DNA from: Antitrichia curtipendula
Taxonomy: Eukaryota; Streptophyta; Bryopsida; Hypnales; Leucodontaceae
Assembly: GCA_951230915.1 (NCBI GenBank)
Contig: OX579636.1
Location: forward strand, 8,447,001-8,511,000
DNA length: 64,000 bases
Reading direction: 5' to 3'
The position numbers and the translations under genes are program-made. The notes beneath the pieces were generated by a model. That model saw only the letters and a program-made list of their open reading frames with translations, was not told where the DNA came from and did no database searches. How positions within the stretch are numbered: the stretch's first letter is position 1; each line of letters begins with the position of its first letter. Below are positions 49,777 through 61,289 of this stretch, piece after piece.

Positions 49777-50310
49777 GATTCTCTTTCTACAAATAAAATC
49801 AAAATAAATTATTGATGGCAAATGGTTAGATTTCATTGGTATAATACTCAATGAAGTCTTTGGGTTTTGACAGACCATCTATCTTTAAAACTATTTGTTT
49901 GTATATTTTGTCCTAGAATTAGCCAAAAAAATAGATCGCACCGTAAATGTACTGCCATTGTCTCGGTCCTGAAGCATACATTAATAACATGTGGATGCAT
50001 TTTGTGGATGAAGACTTCAGAGAGGCAAAGGCAGCCTCTCTGAAGGCTCTTGAATGTTATGGTTGTTTGTTTGTTGAATTTATGCAACAAATGGCATGTT
50101 TACTCTTAGTGTGGTTAATACTGAATTTCATTATTAGTGTAGTTTTTGCCAGTGCCACTGGAGTGAATTCACACCTTCCAAGATCCCCTTTGATGGGAAC
50201 CATTGAGCAACAAGAACTTCGAGGGAATTCTTTGCAGAATCCATTAAAAAATTCTTTCCAAGTGAAGCGCCGGCCGCGCACCTAGATTTTATTCTTCGTA
50301 ACAAATCAAA

Positions 50311-50680
50311 TAGTGGTAGTCACAGGTTGTTCACCGTGATGGTGAACAATGAACATTGAAGTGGTGGCGGTGTAGGGTTGGCTTGCTTTCGACGGAATAT
50401 TCATAGCGGAACATTGATTGTTCACTCCCAACATCCACCTCCGGAGGTGGATGTTGGGAGTGAACAATCAATGTTCCACTAAGATTATTCCTTTGTTCTC
50501 TTAACTTTCAATTACATCCGTCCATCTCGCCATTATCCATCCTCCGTTGTTCATTCTCAACATTTGAACAAAAAGGGTGGTCACGGCTTGTTCAATATTC
50601 GTCACTTCTCATTGGCCCCTCAAAGCACTTTCCATTGTTCATTGTTCACCATCACGGTGAACAAGCTGTGACTACCACTA
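50311..50680. mobile_element. TIR MITE with a central perfect palindrome
   Basis: The ends are inverted: TAGTGGTAGTCACAGGTTGT and CAAGCTGTGACTACCACTA, with pairing through GTTCACCGTGATGGTGAAC. At 50408-50477 lies a perfect 70-bp palindrome centred on CCTCCGGAGG with no loop. No target duplication is obvious. The sequence is GC-richer than its surroundings. Confidence 0.7.
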
Positions 50681-51029
50681 ATGTTTTGCTCAAATGTAAA
50701 TCTTGACTGGTGGCTTTGTAGAGCCAGACAAGATCAGACAACTTATTAGATTCGAAATTTTGTTGAATTCACACTAAAATCTGGATTCAGTCTGACATAA
50801 GTTAAGGTCTTGCTGTGCAGTGGAATTTGTGTCTGTTTGTTTCAAACAAATATTATAATAAAATAGATTTGGGATTCTCCTTTCATCCATGAGACTATTT
50901 AGTTACTCTACATCTTCATTTCAGAGGATGGGGTCTACAATTGCCAACGTGGCTATCAAGTGCAAGATGAAGACGCCTATTTATGCTATTTTAACTATAT
51001 TATTAATTTGCGTTACATTTGTACTTTAA

Positions 51030-51602
51030 TCCCTAAAGGATCGTTTGTCCTCTCGGGGAACAATTTGGGTCTGGGTAGGTTTCTATTGTTTCAATTTGAA
51101 GTGAATTCTTTTGAGATTTTTTGAGGTTGTGTAGTTTTGCAAGAGCTTTGTGGATATATAATTTTTGTTTCAATGGGATGCCGGATGAAAAATTTATGGT
51201 ACAATAAGCAAGAAATGGAGATTGGTGGGCAGCCCGAAATAATTTACAAAAACTCAAAATAATTTTTTTTGAATTTTTGTAATAAAATATTATATTTTTA
51301 CCTATACGTGAAGCATTGATTCATTCTATTTGGACTAGGGATGAGAAAGTTATGGGCAATCTTAGTTTTTGGGCAATTTAAGCATCTTCTTGAAAAAAAC
51401 TTTTTGTTCAACTTTGAATGCTAATATCTTCCAATCCGTACTGTCAAATTTGATTGAATTTTTACTACCTGATCTTAGACAAATTAAGTACAAGATCCTA
51501 TGGTTAAATTTATTAAAAAAAAATTGATTTCCTTAAGTGAATACAACAAAAGTGGTAGTTTTGAGTGTTTTTTGGCAGAAAACACCCTCAAAGCTTTAGG
51601 GG
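51030..51602 (-). mobile_element. TTAA-flanked MITE, 573 bp, uninterrupted
   Basis: TTAA lies at 51026-51029 and 51603-51606, with ends TCCCTAAAGGATC and AAGCTTTAGGGG. It is the inverted, uninterrupted relative of the split element at 46975-48555 and preserves the empty target site of the nested insertion. Confidence 0.75.
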
Positions 51603-51606
51603 TTAA

Positions 51607-54600
51607 ATTTGTTTGTTTGTTTTGATTGTTACAATTGTTACGATAAAATCTTTGGAACCATGTATCCCTAGGTGTATTGACTTTATTTCATGGCATTTGG
51701 ACATATGGTGTGAAAGTTGTGAAATTTTGAGTTATTTTTGGATTAAAAGTTATCCTAAAATATAGATCTTTGGGGAGGGAGTATTATTACATCATGATTA
51801 GTCTAGGCCAACAACACAGGGCTACACTATTACTTTGTTATAATAAGAAAATTTTGGTGACCCTTAGGTTCAAGCTTGGATATAATTGCCCAAAACAACA
51901 TTGAAGTTTCTACACATTTATTGTTGATGTTTGGTCTAGGTCAATTAATTTTTGGTGATAAATTGCCCAAAAAATAATCATTGCTCCATTTTGCTCCACT
52001 TTGCAAGTTGCATCATGTAACTCTATTGAAAATCTTCCAAATGAGCATGAACACCATATGAATAAATAATGAACATTAACATGTTAAAATTAGGTGGACC
52101 GGCCCTAAGGCCGATGAATAAAGGATGTACACTTTAGGCAAGGATGTCTACAGATAGATTTAAAAATGGATGTAATTACCTTCCAACAATACCACAAGTT
52201 TAAACTTCATAAGTTTATGTCATAAAATTTTATCATTCAAATCTACAAGTTCAAAATTAAAGTTTCAATTTAATTGAATTTGCCTTCAAAAGTCTCAACA
52301 TTTTGAGTTGTAAACATTCAATAAAATTTACTATTTGAATGACTTGAGACTCTACACTGGAAAGCAAAAAATTCCAAACATAAGCCCTAGACTTTACGGC
52401 CTCCAAAATATCCAAAGAACATCTCACAAGTACTAGTACATACAAACTAATTTAATTCTTTGTTGATGAAACACCAATTAAACCTGCTAATATCCTTAAA
52501 GACAATCTCTAATCCATTAGCCCCATTTTCACCTACATTCAACACTCCATGTCACAACACAATCATAAAAAAATTCATTATAGTAAATAAGTTGAAAGCC
52601 ATATCATACATACATGTATTCACTAGCCAAAAGGCAAATTAAAGCACACAAGAACATTGAAGGCAATGTCATTGTTGATTCATTAGTAGTAAGTGCAAAC
52701 AAAAAAAATAATCATTATTCCACCAAGATTATGGATATGCATGTCAGAAACAATGCCACAACAGACATTGCAAACTTCTAATATTCCACACTAATTTTAG
52801 ATGCTATATATAGAATTTTGAATGTTGGAAATAAATAAATAAAACATTTCAATACACAATTTTCCTCATTGTTAAGAATATGTTTATGTCACATAGTTGA
52901 TGATTGTAATTGTCATGCCTTATTATCAAGCCATACATTCTATGTGTATGCACAATACCATACCAAAAATTACATCCTATAAATCCATCAAAAAAAGACT
53001 ATGAAATACAATTCATTGAATTTGCATGTTGTAATGATAAATTTTCTACTAACCTCATTTCCACAAAGCATGACAAATATCAACCATTTGTATAAGTATA
53101 CAAAATCATGGTTGGAGCACACCACCATTAGTAGTATTTTGTATTGGTACATTTGACACCATACATACACTAACCCTTGGAAGTATAATCATACTTGTAA
53201 AATATATGTAAATAAAAACATATTTATACTCATATATGCATGTGTGTCTCACTCTCTCTCCATATATCATCTATAAAAGTAGTGTAAGTTTTATAAAACA
53301 GTTCCTTTGTCCCAAATGATTTTCCAGTTGAACAAAATGTTTAGAATTAAGGCTAAAATAACGTTATTTCAACCCATTTCAAGCCATAAGTAGAATTTGG
53401 TGCACCCCTATCATCTTAGAACTTTGAGTATGGAAGCCATTTGCAAATTACATGCATTTGAGTATTAAAAAGTGAATTTTTTTTAGGCATGGTTGTCATT
53501 TTGTGGGCAGTTAATATGGATCCAAAACCACATACAGTGTCTCCCAGAAAAGCCCATAGCTTTGTCTTTTCTTCAATTAAGCAATACTCAATGACGTGCA
53601 AAAAACAAGAATGACTCCACTCACTAACTAATGTTTACTTCACACATTGGGGAATCTTGATTACTTGCACACATAGTGTCAATTGACCCTTTTAGTCAGT
53701 TACCATTGTAGCCACTCTTGGAATTGTTGCTAGACCCTTCTTTCCACATTATAATGTACAACTTGAAGATCATTTTAGGGACAAAAAAATAAAGGGGAAC
53801 CGCAAGATCATTTTGGAAAAGATGGAGTACCACATAACTATATAAGAGTCATACAAAAACTTTATAAGTGTAATTTGCATTGAAATGAGTCACATCTGCA
53901 TCAAAACTATAATTAAAATGTATATTATTTTTTTTTAAAGCTAACACAACTGTTTGTAATCCCTGTAAATTTTAGAGTCAAATCTCTTATTTATGGATTT
54001 TATAGTTGATAGTTGAAATTTATCCTTGTACATATATTAGCAACTCTACACCCATTTATTTTCAAGCCTATAGGGATCACTTCCTAACTTGAAACTAAAA
54101 GTTTATAGTTTTCTATAAAATTAACAACTAAGTACACATCCACACCAAATCTCAGAACATAAAAAATCAAAGAAGTGAAAGCTATAAACTTTTGGTTTAT
54201 CCTAAGCAACTTTCTAAGCAACCTAGATACTCTCTAATCAATCTTACATAAATGATTGAAATCTCTGCTATGAATTTCGTAGCAACTAACCCTCCCTCCT
54301 CCCCATCATGCATTCCTACACATTCAAACTTCAAACTAAGAGTTCTACAACTTTTATAAAAACTAAAAACTTAAAAGATATTTATATCAAATCTCAAAAC
54401 TAAATACTTCTTAATTAAAATTTTATGAGTGATTAAAATCTTTGCCTTTAAATTTTGTGGCACCTAACATCAAGCATAACTTGCATGTATCCTTTTGAAA
54501 TCACACCAAGAAGGTGTACATCCTCCCCAAATTTCATTACAATTTTGATATAGCTTTGCTATGGCACTTCAAACACTTGGATCATCTTCACACTATGACT

Positions 54601-56178
54601 ATGAGAAAAGGAAGAATAAACCACCATCTTATCCTACCACCTTTGTCCACCTAAGCTAGGAAATTTCAACCTATATTTCATCACATGGACCACTATTTAT
54701 CTAATAACTATCCCTTTTACTTCCATAACTCTATCCATACTCCTTACATAAAAATAAACCTTTAATAATAATAAAAAAGGGAAAAAAAAGTTTTACTTGT
54801 CGTTTCAATAACTTATCTAAACCAAAATAAAACATTAAATTTTCTAGAAAGACAGGAAGAGAACAATGGGACCTCATAATCATTGAATGGAGGCAATAAA
54901 AGTAATGTAAAAGCAAAAATAAGAAATAGACATCAAGTTGTGGATTTGGTTGATTGGTTGAATATTTGCTACTCTAATTGGGTTGGGTTTGAGCCTTATT
55001 GCACTTGTTGAGCATTGAAGGGGGACGATGCTATTTTGCGTGCGGTGAGCGTAGAGCATAGAGCGGTGAGCATACTTTTGCAAGCCTCGTGACCACCAAA
55101 ATGGACATATTCTATAAAAGTAAAAGTAGAAGATAAAATCTAAGGAAAAAAACAAGTAAAAATAGAAAAAAAAGTGAAACAGTAGGGCCCTATTTCCGTG
55201 AAGTAGGTCGATTGTGTGTGAAAAAATTGATCACAATAATAGGCAACACAAGGCGGATAAATGACAAACACAGATGATTCATGGAATAAATTGAGTAGGT
55301 ATCCTATAGCCGTGGAAATCCTATGACCACTGTCAACCACTAGCCGTTGATATCCTATGCCCGTTGTTACACAATGGCCACGGAAAGAGGGCTAAGGTGA
55401 GTCGGAACCCTCATTCCAGGGACAAACACTTGAATCTTTTATTTAAAATACACCACAAAATTTTAGGAATTCTAGATTCATTTGTGCAAGCAAAGGCCCC
55501 AAATTAACTAGGAGTGATGAAAAAATACCCAAAAAGCATGTCTAAAAATAGGGAGCAATTTTTCTAACTTATCGCTGGTTGGAGCAATGAGGGGGTGAAT
55601 TCTCCCTTTCCACGGTGAGAGTTCCTTAAAATAAACTAAGGTACCTCTGAATATTATCACAATGTTAATCCGAATAGAACCATTTGATATTCTTAAAAAA
55701 TATGCAGACATAAATGTGTATCCAGCAGATGAAGGAAAAATTCGAAATTATCGTGAATTTATTCACGTACTGAAGAGAAAAGAAATGTACTCCGAGAACA
55801 TCCATTCATAATAGATATATTCTCAATGCATTAACCAAAGATAAAGCAAACAGACTGTGCAACAAATTTATAAACGAAGTAAAGATTGAAATCATGTAGA
55901 CTTCAAATAAAGAACTTCCTTAAATTTTGGACGATTTGAGCTGAAATGTAGTGTTTAGGGAAAAGTATCTGTAAATATTTGAGAGAGTTGCTAACCTAGA
56001 ATGACTTTAATAAATGGATATATTGCAGGCAAACAACCTAATTCAATTTGCACTATGAATGGATGCTAAGATGAACCAATACAACGACATAAACAAACGC
56101 AGAACATTACAAATGGAAGCACAAAATGTATGTGAATGAAATGAATTCAAAGACTAAATCCGTGTGACATTGAAATTA
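51607..56178. other. AT-rich DNA with a diverged relative of the palindrome arm
   Basis: No gene is supported. From about 53930 to 54860 the sequence resembles the 1.2-kb palindrome arm in orientation and order (ACCACCATCTTATCCTACCACC, then TCACATGGACCAC, then CCATAACTC), but much diverged. This suggests the arm family is dispersed and old, and the pair at 18.4-23.1 kb young. The remainder is unremarkable. Confidence 0.4.
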
Positions 56179-59100
56179 TTAGAATGAAAAATCCGAGGAA
56201 CTGTCATAAGATGTTGAACTTGGTCCCAAATCAACGTCTGCCTCGTCATCAATAAAAAGATGACCGCGTCTATCAAAACCTCTATCACTGGGCATGGAGA
56301 TCGGAGAGGATTCCGCCGTCTGCAACTCAGCGACACGTGCGTCCCACGGCGCCATAAAATAGTCTTTTGCCGGAGAAATAAGTAGGGCGATCACTCTGAG
56401 CCAAACAAGTTCGTGTTAGTGAATTTATCAAGAACAGAAGAATGAAGGATAATAGGTCCAAGCAAGAGACGTACTTACTAAATCTGTTCTTCTTAGTGAC
56501 ATGCCGAATAGGAACATCCAGTGCAATCTCTGATGGAGACTCGAAAGCGTCGAGTTGAATGGGAGGTGTAGCTTCCACGTGGTGGAACTGCTGCAACTTA
56601 GCCTGGAATACCACGATGTTGTCTTCGAGGGCCGCAATGTGACGTCCAATAACATTGCAAGCTCGAACAGAATTACCTGGATCTCAAAGAGGGAAATCAG
56701 TATTGTACATGACCAAAAAACTGGAGAAATTCATGTCGAGAGGATAGGCTACTCACCAAGAGAAGCAAATGCATCGAGGATGATGGACCCCGACTTGGTG
56801 AAAGCCTCAATCAGCATTTGAAGGAAAACCAGATCCTTCTCACAGGCGCCTCTCCACGGAACAAATCCATTCATGGATTGAGTGGCCGCAGTAGTAAAAT
56901 TGAAAAGTACATCGGACTCAGCAACTCCCATCCCAAACTCTACCAGTGATTCATCAGCCGCTATCACGAATTTGCTAGAATCCATCGCACTGTGAATGAA
57001 GAGCTGAATCCGGAATCCTCTGCTCTGGAAATGAAGATTCGGATGATAATTAATTAGAACAGACAGAAAGTAAAGTACAATCTAATGACTAAAACAATTA
57101 ATCTGAGAAAGTAGTTACCTTATTATTTGAGTTGTAATACGACGCAAAAAGAAGGTCATTGATTCCTCACCACTCCCGATGCAGAATGAAGCTGTAGCAC
57201 TTTGCATAAGACAGCACATCAGTCCTGATCTTCGGAACATCTGGGACGAACAATAGAACAGCCCCCGCACCATGAAGGAAATGTTCCGCAAACTCAAAAA
57301 CACTTTCAGTTTATTGCTCAGAGTACTCATTCCAGGTAGGAACATCGTTAGGATTCACCGAAATGGACGGCACCCAAAGTCCATCCTTAATATCGCCGAG
57401 AATCAAATCAAAGCCACTATGCGGACAAGACATATTCAAAGCCTTTCCACCATCTTCTTTCTTGACCTGGAGATTTCAACAGATGGAATTCATTAGTCCA
57501 AAAAGACATAACAGACATGACTGAAAAAAGCTTTGTCCACCGAAAGCGAAGCACTGCCGTTTTAGGCGACAGTGAATCTCGAAGTGCCGACATCGGCACA
57601 GATTCTAAAACGTAAAATGCCAAGGCATAATCACAACAACAAATCACAACGTAGCAACCTTCAGTCTAGGAAAACATAAGTTTAAATGGTGATTGAGATG
57701 ACGAACCTTAAGAACAAACTTGTTGAGCGTCTCCAGGCAAGTGTGCACCTAAGGAAGAGCTTCCACAATCTGAGTGAGGCTAGAATTTAAAACACAAACA
57801 GATGATCTACGGGAAGACCCAGACGACGAAGCTGCATTCCGAGAAGCAATTTTGGTCTTCAGCTCCTGAGTGACAAATGACAACGGGCTCGATACTCCAC
57901 TCAGATCAGAAACTTGTGGTTTCCGAGAACCACCTTGCGTAAGATGCAGAGCTGTAGGCTGAACCACCTCCAACACTTCCATGTCTGTGTCCACATCCGC
58001 GGAGCAAAATGCAGGCGGTCCTGCAGCTTTCTGGGCACTCCCGACAGCGATTACATCACTCTCTTCAGCGGTCGCAGCATCTGATGCAGCCTTCTTCTTT
58101 GCATCTTCCTCGGCCTTTCTCTTTGAGCCCCTAGTCTTCTTACCAGCTGCCCCCTTTTGCACTATGTCATGAACAGTCCTCAACGAAGCCAAATCAGGTT
58201 GAACCTTGTTCCTCAAATCAATCTCAAACGGAGGAGGATTGTTGAGAGGGCAGTCCACATACCAACCACAGACTTCCCAGTGCTCCTTCTTCCACTTCTT
58301 GGCGATTTCATCCAAAATCATGCAATTCTCGGCACGTCTGTCCAAGTAGCTAGGAAAGAAGGACGGCATCTTCGATGTGGCATTTCGTGCATGCAACACG
58401 AACTTGAAGTATCGGTAGAGAACCCTGGCCACAGCCTTATCCAGGCCGATCTGAAACTCAGGAAGATGATTATTGTGAACTCCTTTGCCATCGAACTCAT
58501 GAGAAAATGCAGTATCCCAAAGCTGAATACGATTGTGCTCTACATAATCAGCAATCCCGGGAATTGGACTCTCATCAAGAGGTTGATAATTGATCGCAAC
58601 ATCCAACTCAGAGAGCGTCGCATCAAACAGTTCCTGCACAGCACTTGCCAACTGCAACAAGAAATGAGTAACAAATTTGACAAGGCCAGATCACAATCAA
58701 ACAGCTGAAGAAAAGCTCAGTACGGTACCTGAGCCCACCAGGTGGCCTTATGAAGCCAATCTGGAAAAGTGTGATCAGGAAACTTGGTCTTTGGAAACCT
58801 CATTGCTTCTCGAAGCGATGAGGGCTTGTTCCACCGCTCAAGCCATTTCACTTTCATTGCCGCGTCCATGACTGAGGTTGAAAGGTACCACAACTTCTCT
58901 TGGAACATCTCTGGGTCGTCTTCCCGGTTCTCATAGTGGATGCGAACTTGCTTCAAAAATTGTGGTGTTTGCCGCGGATTTGCAATGGGAAGTTGTTTCT
59001 TCACATCGGATGACATATCCTTCTTCACCTTATCCACTGCCTTCCCAATGACATCATACAGCTTCTCCGTATTCCACTCACTTGACTTCTCCGGATATTT

Positions 59101-61285
59101 CTCCTTGAATTTTCTGGTCGCGTGAGCTACTGCCTCCCCCAACTCTTGCTGCCACACAAACAACAAAGCAAAAGAAACGGTTGTCATTTTGGAAAATACA
59201 ATCTATGGATAGAAGCCAGGAAGTTCCCAAACCAAAACACAAGAATCAATAGAGGGGGGGTCTGGACATTGGCAACACATTGAGAGTGACAAAATTGGAG
59301 TGCCGACATCGGCACCCTCCACAGTAGTGACCAAATTAGTTGAGTGTCCGGGATGGCCAAAGGAGGTGCCGGTATCGACTGTGAATCCGAACGATAGATG
59401 AACCCAAGCAACAAGTATAATATAAAATCACACCAAAACATCGAGCCAGTAAACGGTCCGTACCTGGTAGAGAACACTGATTAACCCGTCTAGTGTCAAA
59501 GTGTACCAAGTGCAAGTCTTTGACTTCTGCTTCTTCTCGACGTCAGCTAGTTCTTCTTTGGTAACTAGATTCTCGTAATATGATAGGGGTTGGCCAGCAA
59601 TACTCTGGAGCCGATAGAGTTTGTGTACAAAGTTTAGCTTTACGTGATAGGTCTGGTTCCTCCTGTTTTAGCAAATCAATGTTAGCAACGAATAAGAATC
59701 ATCCATCAGAGTAAAACAGCTCAAGAAAAGGTCTCTGACAGGTGGATTACCAGTTGACTTGGTGCAAGGCGGTTAGAAGTGGTCCAATCTGGCCCTCAAC
59801 CTCCAAGATAATCGATTCAACGGCATAATGCCAGGCCGGGTCATCCCCATGGTCTCTGTTAATTATTGGCAACCAAGCCGAGAGCCGATGGTTGCCGTCC
59901 CAAACGAAAAACATCTTCCCCGAGAATTGCTTCTAGACGTCTTCCTTCTGCAGCTCCTGTTCGAAGATCTCATTCGCAGCAACCCATAAAGGACTTCAAC
60001 TGGCCACATCATTGTCGGTGACGTCATGCGTCTTGCCCTCGTTGTCTTGCAAAGCAACATAGAAGACACCATGCCCGTCCATATATCCGGTACTCACAAA
60101 ATGTGCTCCCAGTGCCATGACGTCGTTTTTCAGGTACGGGCGGACTGCAGCCAAAGCTTTCATCCGGCAAAGTGGGATGTTCAGCTTCGACTTCTCTCTT
60201 GGACGGAAACGGAGCTTGTCCAAGACAACATTGGTGTTCACGGACTCCTGCACGACCATCTTGTCCATTTCCTTACCCAGCTCTTCGGCAAACATCACTG
60301 ACGCTGCTTGGTTTGCCTCCTCAACATCTTGCGAAGTCTCAATACCCTCGTCACCCACTTCCTCTGCGTCAAAAATATCGTTAGGAAAAGGACAACAAAC
60401 AACGGAACAAGCAGAAACGAGGTCAAATATACGCACCGGATTCAAGAATGTCGGGTTGAGATGACGACTGCATTCCATCTTTTAACGCATCTCTTCCTGG
60501 ATCTGTCATATCTTTCGATTGACCTAAAAGTAGACAAAAGAACAAAGTATTTCAAGACAATAAACAAAAAAAATGATAGAAATGATGAGTTCCAAACTTT
60601 AAGCTCCCCCTTAGAGGGGGTGCCGCTGTCGGCACCCCTTCTAAGGGGGAGCTGTGTGCGGTGATGAGCTCCCTCTTAGAGGGGGTGTCGACAGCGGCAC
60701 CCCCTCTAAGGGGGAGCTGTGAATTCGATCAGCTCCCCCTTAGAGGGGGTGCCGACAGCGGCACCCCTTCTAAGGGGGAGCTGTGTGCGGTGATGAGCTC
60801 CCCCTTAAAGGGGGTGCCGCTGTCGACACCCCCTCTAAGGGGGAGCTGTGTGCGGTGATCAGCTCCCTCTTAGAGGGGGTGCCGCTGTCGACACCACCTC
60901 TAAGGGGAAGCTGTGTGCGGTGATCAGCTCCCCCTTAGAAGGGGTGCCGACAGCGGCATCCCCTCTAGGGGGGAGCTGTTTACATGTGGGAGGGGCTTCA
61001 TGGCCTGGAGATGGTGCTGCACCTGTGGAGATGCAAAATACAATCGACATCGTAGAAGGAAGGCAATTGAACATAAGGGCAGGGCAACGATTAAATACCT
61101 CATGTAGTATTCGTTGTCTCCTCTAGACTGCCCTTGTCCCCGCGCTCCATTGTTTCTTTCTCCGTTGTATTCGGGGATGCATTTTCCTCCTCTGCCTCCA
61201 CGCCCGTATTGTCGACGCTTAGCATGGTTCCGGATGTTTGTTGCTCTTCCCCAGCACTTGTAGGGAAATTCCAGGATTCGGAACT
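56179..61285 (-). pseudogene. ParB-like / beta-class methyltransferase-like fusion gene, ten exons, six in-frame stops
   Basis: Exons 5' to 3': 61285-61099, 60523-60437, 60363-59751, 59662-59464, 59148-58729, 58651-57707, 57466-57119, 57024-56757, 56676-56479, 56393-56179. All have GT-AG borders and compatible phases and total 3,480 nt (1,160 codons). Near residues 150-250, IPLCRMKALAAVRPYLKND followed by WDGNHRLSAW resembles the ParB N-terminal fold. Residues 820-1060 look like a beta-class DNA methyltransferase: FDLILGDIKDGLW at the catalytic motif IV, GAVLLFVPD, HREW, then the AdoMet-binding motif I GSIILDAFASLG with RACNVIGRHIAALEDN. Motif IV lacks the DPPY-type tetrapeptide. A Lys-rich, probably nuclear-targeting segment (KKTRGSKRKAEEDAKKK) precedes it. 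Stops at 61100-61102, 59996-59998, 59933-59935, 57749-57751, 57311-57313 and 57167-57169 break the frame. ParB-methylase fusions are known in bacteria and phages; here the gene has plant introns. The true 5' end is uncertain. Confidence 0.65.
60602..60979. repeat. Satellite of six GC-rich hairpin units in an intron
   Basis: Six units start at about 60602, 60667, 60731, 60795, 60861 and 60926 (period 64-66 bp). Each is a 50-bp hairpin, AGCTCCCCCTTAGAGGGGG then a TGCCG..CGGCA centre and the mirror half, plus a short spacer (GTGTGCGGTGATG). The centre occurs in both orientations (CTGTC or GACAG). The array lies inside the intron between the first two exons of the ParB/methyltransferase-like gene. 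It is not a CRISPR: there are no unique spacers. Confidence 0.9.
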
Positions 61286-61289
61286 CTAT

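Noticed and set aside
60602..60979. CRISPR-like regularly spaced repeats
   Set aside because: The units are almost wholly identical hairpins with a constant short spacer, in an intron of a eukaryotic gene. There are no unique spacers and no cas genes.
57167..61102. Nuclear U-to-C RNA editing as the explanation for the stops
   Set aside because: Every stop could formally be restored this way, but such editing is established only in organelles of some plants. Pseudogene decay is the simpler reading without RNA evidence.
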